The notes under the pieces were generated by a model. That model searched no databases, was not told the DNA's origin, and saw only the letters and a list, made by a program, of their open reading frames with translations. Below are positions 36,860 through 44,697 of a stretch of 53,926 nucleotides of DNA, piece by piece (position 1 is the first letter of the stretch; each line of letters opens with the position of its first letter). Origin of the DNA: a virus; IMG/VR virus record IMGVR_UViG_3300044946_000035, positions 1-53,926 of that record, one strand, 5' to 3'. The translations under genes were made by a program, and so were the position numbers.

Positions 36860-38109
36860 GCCTAGTCGGCGAACTGATCCTCAGCTTCCGCGAACTGGCG
36901 ACGGACCTACCGCAGGTCATGCCGCCGCCGACGCTCGTCTCACTCGCAGGCCAGACGGTTGCTGGGGGGATCTTCCAAGCAGGAACCTATTTCGTAGTCG
37001 CCACTCTCCTGTCCAGCTTCGGAGAGACGGCGCAGTCGCTCGAACAAACCGTCACCCTGAGCGGAGGCCAGAACTCGATCCTTGGCGTTATCACCTACCC
37101 GACCACGGGCGTCACCGGAGCGCGTTTCTACGTCACCCCAGTCGGCGGGCTCGCGGGCACGGAACTCAACTTCCAGGAGTTCGATTTCTCGAACAGCATT
37201 ACCAATTTCAACATCACCAATCCCGCGACCACCGCGACTCCGCCTTCGCGCTCGACCGCCTACCTCCCGGACACCGACGGTCCGGCGCTCGGAGCCTACG
37301 CTGCGTACCGCTGGCTGAATCAAGCCCTCGCGTGGGCGGCGGGAAAGAATCGTGGCGGGCTGCCTGACTTCGGCGCGGTGGGCACGACCAATGGCATAGG
37401 CAACTATGTCATGCCGGGATACTGGAAGAAAATCGACACCGCATGGTTCGACGGCTACCCTCTCGGCCTCCTGAACAAGAACAATGTATTTCGTCGTCAG
37501 CCTGTCCCCGGTTACTCCGGCGCACTGACCATCTTCCAAGCCACCGACCGCCTGATGGTTGAGTGCTGGCCGCAACCCAATCGAACTTCCAATCAGACCA
37601 CCCTAGCCTCACCTATGGCAGCGACGGACACGGTAGCCAATCTGACCTCAACCGCCAACTTCGTGCTGGGATTTGGGATGGCCTCGATCGGCACGGAACT
37701 CGTATATTATTCGGCCATCAATAACAATCAGCTAACCGGACTCCTGCGTGGGATGTGCGGCACGACTCCGGCGGCATGGCCCACGGGAGCATCCTCGGTC
37801 GAGCTGAACCTGATGATCAGCGGCTACCGCGTACCCTCGACCTATGCCCCTGGTTCAGCCCTCTCGACCCTGTATCTCCCTCCCGGCTGGGACGAAGCCT
37901 TAACCTCGTATATGCTCCATCGCTTCCGCAAGGCCGAGCAGGACGAAAACGGGGCCAAGACCTGCTTGCAGGAGGCCACGCAAAAACTCTCGGATCTATC
38001 CGCCAACCGGATTATCGCGGGGCCACGGCAGATCCAGCCATTTGGGACGCAGGGGCCGGAGATCGCGGTCGGTCTTGGATCGCCGTTCGGGGGAGTTATC
38101 ATCCGATGA
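36856..38109 (+). CDS. head-tail adaptor or tail-tube-like protein
   Basis: The 417-residue product starts at an ATG overlapping the preceding stop. It has a beta-rich N-terminal half (LVSLAGQTVAGGIFQAGTYF, VTPVGGLAGTELNF) and a C-terminal part with LPPGWDEALTSYMLHRFRKAEQDENGAKTCLQEATQ, a helical segment like those of podovirus gp11/gp4-type adaptors. It precedes a larger tail-tube-like gene, the same order as in T7-like and P22-like phages. The family call is by order and pattern. Confidence 0.65.
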   Translation: MSLVGELILSFRELATDLPQVMPPPTLVSLAGQTVAGGIFQAGTYFVVATLLSSFGETAQSLEQTVTLSGGQNSILGVITYPTTGVTGARFYVTPVGGLAGTELNFQEFDFSNSITNFNITNPATTATPPSRSTAYLPDTDGPALGAYAAYRWLNQALAWAAGKNRGGLPDFGAVGTTNGIGNYVMPGYWKKIDTAWFDGYPLGLLNKNNVFRRQPVPGYSGALTIFQATDRLMVECWPQPNRTSNQTTLASPMAATDTVANLTSTANFVLGFGMASIGTELVYYSAINNNQLTGLLRGMCGTTPAAWPTGASSVELNLMISGYRVPSTYAPGSALSTLYLPPGWDEALTSYMLHRFRKAEQDENGAKTCLQEATQKLSDLSANRIIAGPRQIQPFGTQGPEIAVGLGSPFGGVIIR

Positions 38110-40664
38110 GCCAGATGCTCGTCCACTCCCGCTTCCTCAAGGGCCTTCAGGCAGGCTTCGACAAATTCTCGCAGCCCAAGGACTCCATCGCCCGGGTCTC
38201 GAACTTCCTGTTCACCAAGCGGGGAGCTTTAAAAGTCTGCGACGGAAGCTTGCTGCTGTCCGCGTTCAACGGAGCCTTGGAGACCCTCCCGTCCAACTTC
38301 GGAGCGTGGCTTGAACTCTTCCTCTACCAGCCCATCGGAACCGCGCCGGGGTACTTCGGGATTTACAAGGACTACGGCGCTCACCTTTTCAATCCCGGCT
38401 CTCTGGCAGCCTCAGCAGGGTCCTCGGGGGTCCTCTCTGGGACCTATTTCTATATCGTAACCGCCTCCGACGGAGCCGGAGGAGAAACCGCAGGGTCGAA
38501 CGAAGCCACGGTGACGCTTTCTTCGCAGAAAGGTTCCCTAAGCTGGACCGCAGTCCCGAACGCCGCTTCCTACAACATCTATCGAACCGCGAGCGGCGGA
38601 GCGTCCGGCACCGAAGTTCTCGCGGCGACTGGCGTCCTGACCAACTCCTACACGGATAACATCCCCGACAGTTCCCTTGGCACCAAGACTCCGCCTGCGG
38701 CCAACAACACGCAGCAGACGCAGTTTGTCGCCATCCCTTCCGGGAGCTACGGAGCGGGGAACATCGTGCGAGCGTTCCCGGCGGACGCCTTCCCGATTCT
38801 TGGCGGGATTCCCGGCGGCATCGGAGGAGGCGCTTACGGCAAAGGCGGAAACGTCTCCCCGACATTCCAAGGCGGAGTGACCGGAGCCATCTCTCCTATG
38901 CCCATGATCGTCGGATTCGTCAACAAGATGATTCTCGCGCTGGGGAACGGGATCACGCCCTTTCAATCCGACGCGACGAACCTTGGCACTATCCAGCTGA
39001 CCAACACCTTCACCGCCAGCTATCCCGCGTGGGCTACATCCGTCGCCACCAATGTCGGTGATCAGATCCAAGCGACGGTCGCCGGAACCGCGTATGTATT
39101 CACCGCCACGCAGGGAGGGATCACCAACTCCTCCGGCGCTCCAACTTTCCCCGCTACTCTCAATGCCACGGTCGTCGATGGCTCCGGTTCGACGGTGATC
39201 TGGAAAAACTCCGGCCAAGTCTCCGGTTCTCCCGTGCCTCGCGGCGCGGCGCACGAAGAAATCTACGCTGGCTCCCTTTGGGTGGCAAATACCTCTCCAA
39301 CCGAAACCTCCGACCAGCTCGACGGTCCCTCTGCCCTGCGTATGTCCGACCTCAACTCCCCGAACTCGTGGAACCCGCTGAATGCCGCCCAGATCGAGCC
39401 CGACGATGGCGATCAATGCACCGGCATCAAGGCGTTCACCATCGCTGAGGCCGGGATCGCTCCGCAGAACTTCCTGACCTATTTCAAGAACTTCTCGACC
39501 TTCATTATCCAAGGAGTATTCGGCTCGACCGACTTCTCCATCGTTCGCCTTCAGACGGACATGGGCAATATCGCTCCCCGCTCGCTTCAATTCGTCCCCG
39601 GCTTCGGCATCCTGCGGCTGTCTCACCTCGGATTCGCCAAGACCGACGGCATCACGGATCGACTGGAGAATCCCGAAGGGCTGCGTCCCTATCTGTTCGG
39701 CGGCGAGACCGATATCAACCCGGTGGACTGGAATTATCTCTACTTCTCGAAAGCCGCCCAGACCGCCAATCCTCCCATGTACGTCTGCGCCTGCCCGGTG
39801 CTGCCCATGATCGCGGGGAACATTGCATTCGTGTTCGCGGCGATGGGTTCGGGCGGATCGCTCCAGTCGGGGACTTACTGCATCAAGGCTTACCTGGTTA
39901 AGTTCAATGGCACGCTCCTATATTCGACGGAGGTCACTGCCAGCGGCGGGCCGGGGACCAAGATCACCGTCACCCTGCCCGTAGCCGCCCAGCAGGGCAA
40001 CTACTGGATCATCTACTTCGGCATCGGCTCGGGCAACGAGAACCAGTTCGTCCAGGTTCTCTCGTCGCAGACGACCGTGACCATCAGCGCTCCAGGCATC
40101 GCGGGCACCCCCGGCTCCTCAAATGGCTGGCTGACGCGCCTGTTCTGCTACGACCTCGTTCTCAAGGCATGGTCCGTCGTCGATCTCCCGTTCCCTATCT
40201 CGGTCCTGCGGCAGTTCCGTGCGCCGGGGACGATCCCCCTGACCATCATGGGAGGATTCTGGGACGGCGGGGTTCGTCGCTGGCAAGCAGGGGATGCCAC
40301 TTGGGACGCGGGCGCTACCAACAACTTCGCCCCCTCAACGGCGGTCCAGTGGAAAGTCCGAGATTCTGAGGTTTACGACGACGGCGCAACTTCAAAGCTG
40401 TTCAGCGATCAGGTTATAGTTCGCGGCGGAGACGGGATTCCCCCGACGATCACCTTGGAGGTCGTTACTGGAGGGAAGTCCCAAGGAATCCTCCCCGCAC
40501 AGATCACCAGCCTGACCGCGAACCAGTACGAGGCTCGCACGCGGGTATTGCAGACGATCGAGAATCTCCATCTGAATCTGGCTGGGTCGGGGCCGACTAC
40601 GATCGAGTCGATTGGGTATGAATTGACCAAGAAGCCGGTGGGATCGGCGCTGGTGTTCTCGTGA
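38106..40664 (+). CDS. large tail-tube or nozzle-like protein with Fn3-like insert
   Basis: The 852-residue product overlaps the previous gene by four bases (ATGA). It is beta-rich throughout. About residues 95-195 resemble a fibronectin type III domain (GTYFYIVTASDGAGGETAG, then SLSWTAVPNAASYNIYRT). Later parts, such as MSDLNSPNSWNPLNAAQIEPDDGD and LRQFRAPGTIPLTIMGGFWDG, fit the many-strand nozzle proteins (gp12/gp10-like) of short-tailed phages. The call rests on size and position. Confidence 0.65.
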   Translation: MSQMLVHSRFLKGLQAGFDKFSQPKDSIARVSNFLFTKRGALKVCDGSLLLSAFNGALETLPSNFGAWLELFLYQPIGTAPGYFGIYKDYGAHLFNPGSLAASAGSSGVLSGTYFYIVTASDGAGGETAGSNEATVTLSSQKGSLSWTAVPNAASYNIYRTASGGASGTEVLAATGVLTNSYTDNIPDSSLGTKTPPAANNTQQTQFVAIPSGSYGAGNIVRAFPADAFPILGGIPGGIGGGAYGKGGNVSPTFQGGVTGAISPMPMIVGFVNKMILALGNGITPFQSDATNLGTIQLTNTFTASYPAWATSVATNVGDQIQATVAGTAYVFTATQGGITNSSGAPTFPATLNATVVDGSGSTVIWKNSGQVSGSPVPRGAAHEEIYAGSLWVANTSPTETSDQLDGPSALRMSDLNSPNSWNPLNAAQIEPDDGDQCTGIKAFTIAEAGIAPQNFLTYFKNFSTFIIQGVFGSTDFSIVRLQTDMGNIAPRSLQFVPGFGILRLSHLGFAKTDGITDRLENPEGLRPYLFGGETDINPVDWNYLYFSKAAQTANPPMYVCACPVLPMIAGNIAFVFAAMGSGGSLQSGTYCIKAYLVKFNGTLLYSTEVTASGGPGTKITVTLPVAAQQGNYWIIYFGIGSGNENQFVQVLSSQTTVTISAPGIAGTPGSSNGWLTRLFCYDLVLKAWSVVDLPFPISVLRQFRAPGTIPLTIMGGFWDGGVRRWQAGDATWDAGATNNFAPSTAVQWKVRDSEVYDDGATSKLFSDQVIVRGGDGIPPTITLEVVTGGKSQGILPAQITSLTANQYEARTRVLQTIENLHLNLAGSGPTTIESIGYELTKKPVGSALVFS

Positions 40665-41056
40665 TTAGTCAACTCGAAATCCGCCACCCCCACGTCAACG
40701 AGGTCCCTGATGACCTGATGGTCGGCTTCGAGTGCTTCAAGATGGACCCGGAGTTCCAGTGGGTGCTGATCGTGGACGGGAAAGTAAAAGCCCAGATGAT
40801 GTGCGCGAACATGGCCGGGATACTGTTCATCATCCGTCTGGTGTCCCACGCCGACGCCCCGCACGGATGGGCGGTACAATTCTTCCGCCACGTCATGCGC
40901 GAGGCCAAGGCTAACGGGATGATCGGCTATGCTACATTTCTCTCGGATAAGACCGAGGGAGAGCGTAAGCTGATGAAAATCGTTCAGCGGGTAGGTGGCT
41001 TGCTTTGTCCTGTGAGCGGCGTGTGGGCTTTCGGAAGTACCGAGGTGAACTACTGA
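40661..41056 (+). CDS. GNAT-like acetyltransferase
   Basis: GTG 40661 overlaps the preceding stop. The 131-residue product has FQWVLIVDGKVKAQMMC, then a GILFIIRLVSHADAPHGWAVQFFRHVMREAKANGMIGYATFLSDK segment, following the strand-helix-strand of GNAT enzymes with an [RQ]-x-x-G-x-[GA]-like turn less clear than usual. Small GNAT genes in this place among internal-virion genes are common in short-tailed phages. The substrate is not known. Confidence 0.6.
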   Translation: MISQLEIRHPHVNEVPDDLMVGFECFKMDPEFQWVLIVDGKVKAQMMCANMAGILFIIRLVSHADAPHGWAVQFFRHVMREAKANGMIGYATFLSDKTEGERKLMKIVQRVGGLLCPVSGVWAFGSTEVNY

Positions 41057-41415
41057 TGCCTCCGATTTTAGGAATTGCGGGATTGTTGCCAGCCTTAATC
41101 GGTGCTGGGGTGACCGGGGTGACCACGGGACTTGAAGCCTCGGGTGCAATCGGTGGTGGGGGTGGTCCATCGCAAGCCACCCAGCAACAGGAACAGTTGA
41201 CGCAGCAGGAAGCGGCCCAGAAGCAGCAACAGCAACAGTTGCAGCAGACGTTCAAGTCGTTCGCTCCTGACGCGCAGGCGCAAACCGGAGGCTCGCTGTC
41301 AGACTCCTCCTTTGCTTCCCTAGTAGCGGAGTTAGCGGGCCAGCCGGGGAACATCGGGACAGCGCAGCAGACGATCTTCGGCAGCACGCCGGAATCGGGA
41401 TTGGGGGCATCGTAA
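41056..41415 (+). CDS. internal-virion or ejection-like small protein
   Basis: The 119-residue product has a hydrophobic N-terminal stretch (ILGIAGLLPALIGAGVTGVTTGLE), a Gly run, a Gln-rich middle (QQQEQLTQQEAAQKQQQQQL) and a Ser/Ala end. It overlaps neighbours at both ends (TGATG and TAATG). The hydrophobic Gly-rich start followed by Gln-rich coil resembles small ejection proteins. Confidence 0.55.
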   Translation: MPPILGIAGLLPALIGAGVTGVTTGLEASGAIGGGGGPSQATQQQEQLTQQEAAQKQQQQQLQQTFKSFAPDAQAQTGGSLSDSSFASLVAELAGQPGNIGTAQQTIFGSTPESGLGAS

Positions 41416-42029
41416 TGTCGGAAGTTCTCTCACAAATCGGCACCTTCCTCGGCTCGACCACGGGCAAGGGACTGCTCACCGCCGGAACCGCTGGCGGCGG
41501 ACTGATCCAGAACATCCTCGCCAACCGTGAGGCCCAGCAGAAGCAGAACTTCGTCGAACAGCTGGTTACTAACCCGGCGAAATGGAATGCCTTCGTGGCC
41601 TCGAAGGAGCAACCTTTGCAGGCTGGACTGACCGCTGACATCGCCCGTTCAACCGACGCTTACGGAGCCGAACGCGGGCTCGGGTCGTCCCCGGCGGTGA
41701 TGAAGGATGTCTACGCGCAGGCATTGGCCCCGTACATCCAGAACGAGCAACAAATGGCGCAGAATGCCGCATTGCAATCCCTCGGTATCTACGAAGGCTC
41801 CCCGACCACCAAGCCAATCGACGTATCCTCTATTCTGAAAGCGTTCATGTCGATGCCAGGAAACCGTCCGGGGCCGTTCAACAGCATCCCGCCAGCGGTC
41901 CAGGGCGGAGCCCCTGGAGGAGTCCCGGTGCAATCCTCGCCGATACCGGATCAGATTCCCGGCAATGACCCATTCAGCTTGGATTCGCTCATCAGCGGCG
42001 GGGGGTACAGCGGAGGGGAGTTGGGATAA
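41415..42029 (+). CDS. internal-virion-like protein
   Basis: The 204-residue product has a Gly/Thr/Ala-rich N-terminus (GKGLLTAGTAGGGLIQNILA), a helical middle (QNFVEQLVTNPAKWNAFVAS) and a Pro/Gly-rich C-terminal third. Such arrangements are seen in podovirus internal-virion proteins ejected into the cell with the DNA. It starts at the base where the gene before it ends. Confidence 0.6.
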   Translation: MSEVLSQIGTFLGSTTGKGLLTAGTAGGGLIQNILANREAQQKQNFVEQLVTNPAKWNAFVASKEQPLQAGLTADIARSTDAYGAERGLGSSPAVMKDVYAQALAPYIQNEQQMAQNAALQSLGIYEGSPTTKPIDVSSILKAFMSMPGNRPGPFNSIPPAVQGGAPGGVPVQSSPIPDQIPGNDPFSLDSLISGGGYSGGELG

Positions 42030-42193
42030 TGGAAAAAAGAACAAGATTGTTATGCCTAGCTATATTGAGAATCCGTTGTGTGTGCGGGCATTCTGGTTGG
42101 CAGCATCATGGACGTGTGGTAAATCGGCAGCGATTTTGGTGTGCCAGCACAACAAATTGCAAATCGTGCAAGTGTAAGAATTGGAGCGCATAG
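42029..42193 (+). CDS. Cys-rich 54-residue protein in an A+T-richer insert
   Basis: ATG 42029 overlaps the previous stop (TAATG). The product is basic with CVCGH at residues 18-22 and CASTTNCKSCKC near the end, enough for one or two zinc sites. Codon use (AGA, TTA, ATA, CTA) differs from the neighbours, which suggests recent arrival. Its place among internal-virion genes is unusual for a zinc protein. No family was recognised. Confidence 0.5.
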   Translation: MEKRTRLLCLAILRIRCVCGHSGWQHHGRVVNRQRFWCASTTNCKSCKCKNWSA

Positions 42194-42196
42194 AGA

Positions 42197-42304
42197 ATGG
42201 CTATAGCCCTCTGGTTGACTCGACGGCGTGGTTGGGCAGCTGGGTGGCTATACTTGGGAATATTGTTATGGAGAAAGTTTCGACACGGTGATGTTTGCAA
42301 TTAA
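42197..42304 (+). CDS. 35-residue basic, Trp-rich peptide
   Basis: A short frame begins three bases after the Cys-rich gene and encodes MAIALWLTRRRGWAAGWLYL and 15 more residues. It is basic and amphipathic, so it may be membrane-active. There is no convincing ribosome site. With the previous gene it forms an island of about 275 bases between two internal-virion genes. Confidence 0.4.
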   Translation: MAIALWLTRRRGWAAGWLYLGILLWRKFRHGDVCN

Positions 42305-42315
42305 CCGGAGGATCA

Positions 42316-43401
42316 ATGGGCGGAGCACTTAGTATTCTGACATCTCTCGGCTCGGTCGCCAACCAGTACGGCGAGGCGAAGAATGAGAAATCGGCGGAGG
42401 ACTTTGCCCGTTCCGAGAAGCTGAAGCAGATGAGCACGCAGGACGCTTATCTTCAGTTAGCCAAGCAGCAGGAGGAGCGGCAGCAACAGGAGTTTGAGTT
42501 CAAGAAGAAATCCGGTGAGATCATCCCGATGGGGGATGGCCGATTCTGGTCGGTCTCGCAGCAGAAGTTCCTCGAACAACCGAAAGTTGATGAAGCAGAA
42601 GTATTCAAGCAGTTCTTTGATCAGAATCTCGATCCACGAGAGAAGAAACTGCTTGCTCCGCGCTTGCATCTCGCAGCGCAGCGATATCCTTACGATAAGG
42701 AAAAGATGCTCGGGGAGGCACAGTCCGAGGCGGACAAAGTTCATCAGGAAATAGCGCGACAGGACGCAGCAACGCTGGCTGAGACCAATCGTCAGCAGGA
42801 CAAGAAGGACTTGCAGGAGTTTCAATCGAAGCAGGACGAACAGCGACGACGGGAACGTCTTGAAGATCGCAAGAATCTGATGGATTACTCGAAGAATCTG
42901 ATGGGTCTAAAGCCGACTGCCGACGAGGTCCGTCGCGCTGACCTCGCGGAAAACGTGAACGAGAACCTCGATGCGCTGGAAGAGATCGTGAAGCGCCGTC
43001 CTGAACTATTCGGCCCCCTCCACGGAACCTTTACCACCCTTCGCGGGAAGGTTGGAACCAGCGATCAGGATATCGCTGCCTTAGAGCAAATTCGGGACAA
43101 CCTGGGCCGCGCCTTGCAGGGAGCGCACGGAATGCGATCCGCGACCGGAGTCATCAGCGCGGGGAACTCAGTCCTCAATGGATTCCGCAACAGCGACAAG
43201 GCAATCCTGTCCGCGATTGACCGGGCGAGGTCGAGCGTGGGGACATTTATCGGGGATGTGCAGCGGAAGGCGGGAGCGGGGGCCGCTGGACCGCCTCAGC
43301 CGAGCGGAGCGACACAGAGATTCACCTCTGGAGGGAAGACTTACAATATCCCCGCTGATAAGGTAGCGGAGTTCAAGAAGGATCACCCGGATGCCCGATA
43401 A
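42316..43401 (+). CDS. coiled-coil internal-virion-like protein
   Basis: CCGGAGGA lies before ATG 42316. The 361-residue product has a short Gly-rich hydrophobic start, then a long charged helix region (residues 25-210, with QQEERQQQEFEFKKKSG and QDEQRRRERLEDRKNLM), a second helical domain and a Gly/Pro tail. Long coiled-coil proteins in this place are often ejected internal-virion proteins. The last bases overlap the next gene. Confidence 0.6.
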   Translation: MGGALSILTSLGSVANQYGEAKNEKSAEDFARSEKLKQMSTQDAYLQLAKQQEERQQQEFEFKKKSGEIIPMGDGRFWSVSQQKFLEQPKVDEAEVFKQFFDQNLDPREKKLLAPRLHLAAQRYPYDKEKMLGEAQSEADKVHQEIARQDAATLAETNRQQDKKDLQEFQSKQDEQRRRERLEDRKNLMDYSKNLMGLKPTADEVRRADLAENVNENLDALEEIVKRRPELFGPLHGTFTTLRGKVGTSDQDIAALEQIRDNLGRALQGAHGMRSATGVISAGNSVLNGFRNSDKAILSAIDRARSSVGTFIGDVQRKAGAGAAGPPQPSGATQRFTSGGKTYNIPADKVAEFKKDHPDAR

Positions 43402-44539
43402 GTGGGACCAGTACGCGGAGAAGCCTGACAAGTGGGCGCAGTATGCCGCTCCTGTTAGGCCGAGCGCTGCCGCGCAGGAGCAGAGCAAGAAATCCCCGCT
43501 CGCGCTCACCTCCGGCATCGAGCCGACTCCGGGCGGAGTAGCGTCATGGGAACTGGGTGAGTTGGGTGGCGGCGCAGTAGACGCACTCAAGAGTATCTAC
43601 TCCATGGCCAAGCCCGCGGAATCGACCACGGAGAAGGTTATCAGCGGCGTCGGAGGTCCGGGCGGGCTGGCGCTCAAACGCCTGTTCGAATCGACCGGGC
43701 AATCTCTATCCCGCGTCGGAGAAGTCCCCGGCGCGATCAAGGATCTGTACCAGAGCGGCGTTGGCATCCCGGCACTGGCCATGCAGGTTCCGCGCACGAT
43801 GAGCAACCTTGCGACTCAGGCCGCGCTTGGGAAAGCGGTTGGAGCGGATGCTCCCATGCAACAGAAAGCTCAACTCCGCAGCATTATGACCGACCCCCAA
43901 GCGGGAGGTCTTATAGGCTCTCGTACTCGTGGCGTCGAAGCGTTGGATCGCGTGGACAAGGCCGCGCAGGGGATTCCGATTGACTGGCAACCTGCCTACA
44001 AGATAGCGCAGAAGGCGATTGAGCTAGGAAAACGGGGGTTCAATCCGCCCAAACCCATAGTGGACTTCGTGAACTGGATCGACTCCAGAATGAAGCCGGG
44101 GCTGGCTCCGGTTAGGGGGGAGCCCGGAGCGATGATGGATCGTGCTGGCTCGATGAATCCGCTCGAATACCAGCACGCCCGAGACTTCGAGACTGCCCTC
44201 GGTGATGCGATCCCATGGGAGCAATTCGGCGGCAAGGGTGGCAAGATGTTCCGGCTGGCGAAGCAAATGCGGGCGGAGCTAGGCAAGTCCACCGCTGAGG
44301 GACTGAAGCCATATAACCTCGATACTCCTTACCTCCGAGGCAAGGCGGAGTTTGAGAAAGCCTATGGAGCCAAGGATAAATTTGGCCCGCTTGGATATGT
44401 CGGCGGCAAGATGGCGGGATATGGCGTCGGCACTTTTACTGGACATCCCCTGCTGACTGGATATGCCGGAGGCAAAGCCGGAGAGAGCCTAGCGGGATCT
44501 CTTGTTCGCTCGGTTACGAATGCAGGAGGCAAGGAATGA
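43391..44539 (+). CDS. internal-virion or ejection-like protein
   Basis: The 382-residue product has a polar start with two near repeats (PDKWDQYAEKPDKWAQYA), a Gly/Leu/Ala-rich N-terminal half, a helical middle and a Gly-rich end (GYVGGKMAGYGVGTFTGHPL). Similar proteins follow the coiled-coil internal-virion protein in other podovirus-like genomes. It overlaps its neighbours at both ends. Confidence 0.6.
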   Translation: MPDKWDQYAEKPDKWAQYAAPVRPSAAAQEQSKKSPLALTSGIEPTPGGVASWELGELGGGAVDALKSIYSMAKPAESTTEKVISGVGGPGGLALKRLFESTGQSLSRVGEVPGAIKDLYQSGVGIPALAMQVPRTMSNLATQAALGKAVGADAPMQQKAQLRSIMTDPQAGGLIGSRTRGVEALDRVDKAAQGIPIDWQPAYKIAQKAIELGKRGFNPPKPIVDFVNWIDSRMKPGLAPVRGEPGAMMDRAGSMNPLEYQHARDFETALGDAIPWEQFGGKGGKMFRLAKQMRAELGKSTAEGLKPYNLDTPYLRGKAEFEKAYGAKDKFGPLGYVGGKMAGYGVGTFTGHPLLTGYAGGKAGESLAGSLVRSVTNAGGKE

Positions 44540-44697
44540 GCCCAGTCAGTAAATACTTCAAAGGCCACGGCGAGGAAGTCATGTCCAACATGGAGAAAGA
44601 ATACGGCAAGGACGAAGGCAAGCGCGTGTTCTACGCTACGGCCAACAAACGCGACAAGAAGAAACGCAAGAACAAAAGAAGGAGCAAACGAGCATGA
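44536..44697 (+). CDS. basic 53-residue micro-protein with GHGEEVM motif
   Basis: The product begins MSPVSKYFKGHGEEVMSNME, continues GKDEGKRVFYATANKR and ends in a run of Lys and Arg. Small proteins with GHGxxVM...VFYATANKR are shared by many phages, always of unknown function. It overlaps the giant fibre gene by four bases (ATGA at 44694-44697). Confidence 0.65.
   Translation: MSPVSKYFKGHGEEVMSNMEKEYGKDEGKRVFYATANKRDKKKRKNKRRSKRA

Noticed and set aside
40409-41170. Minus-strand frame opposite the tail-tube and acetyltransferase genes
   Set aside because: His/Arg-rich antisense shadow crossing two well-supported genes.
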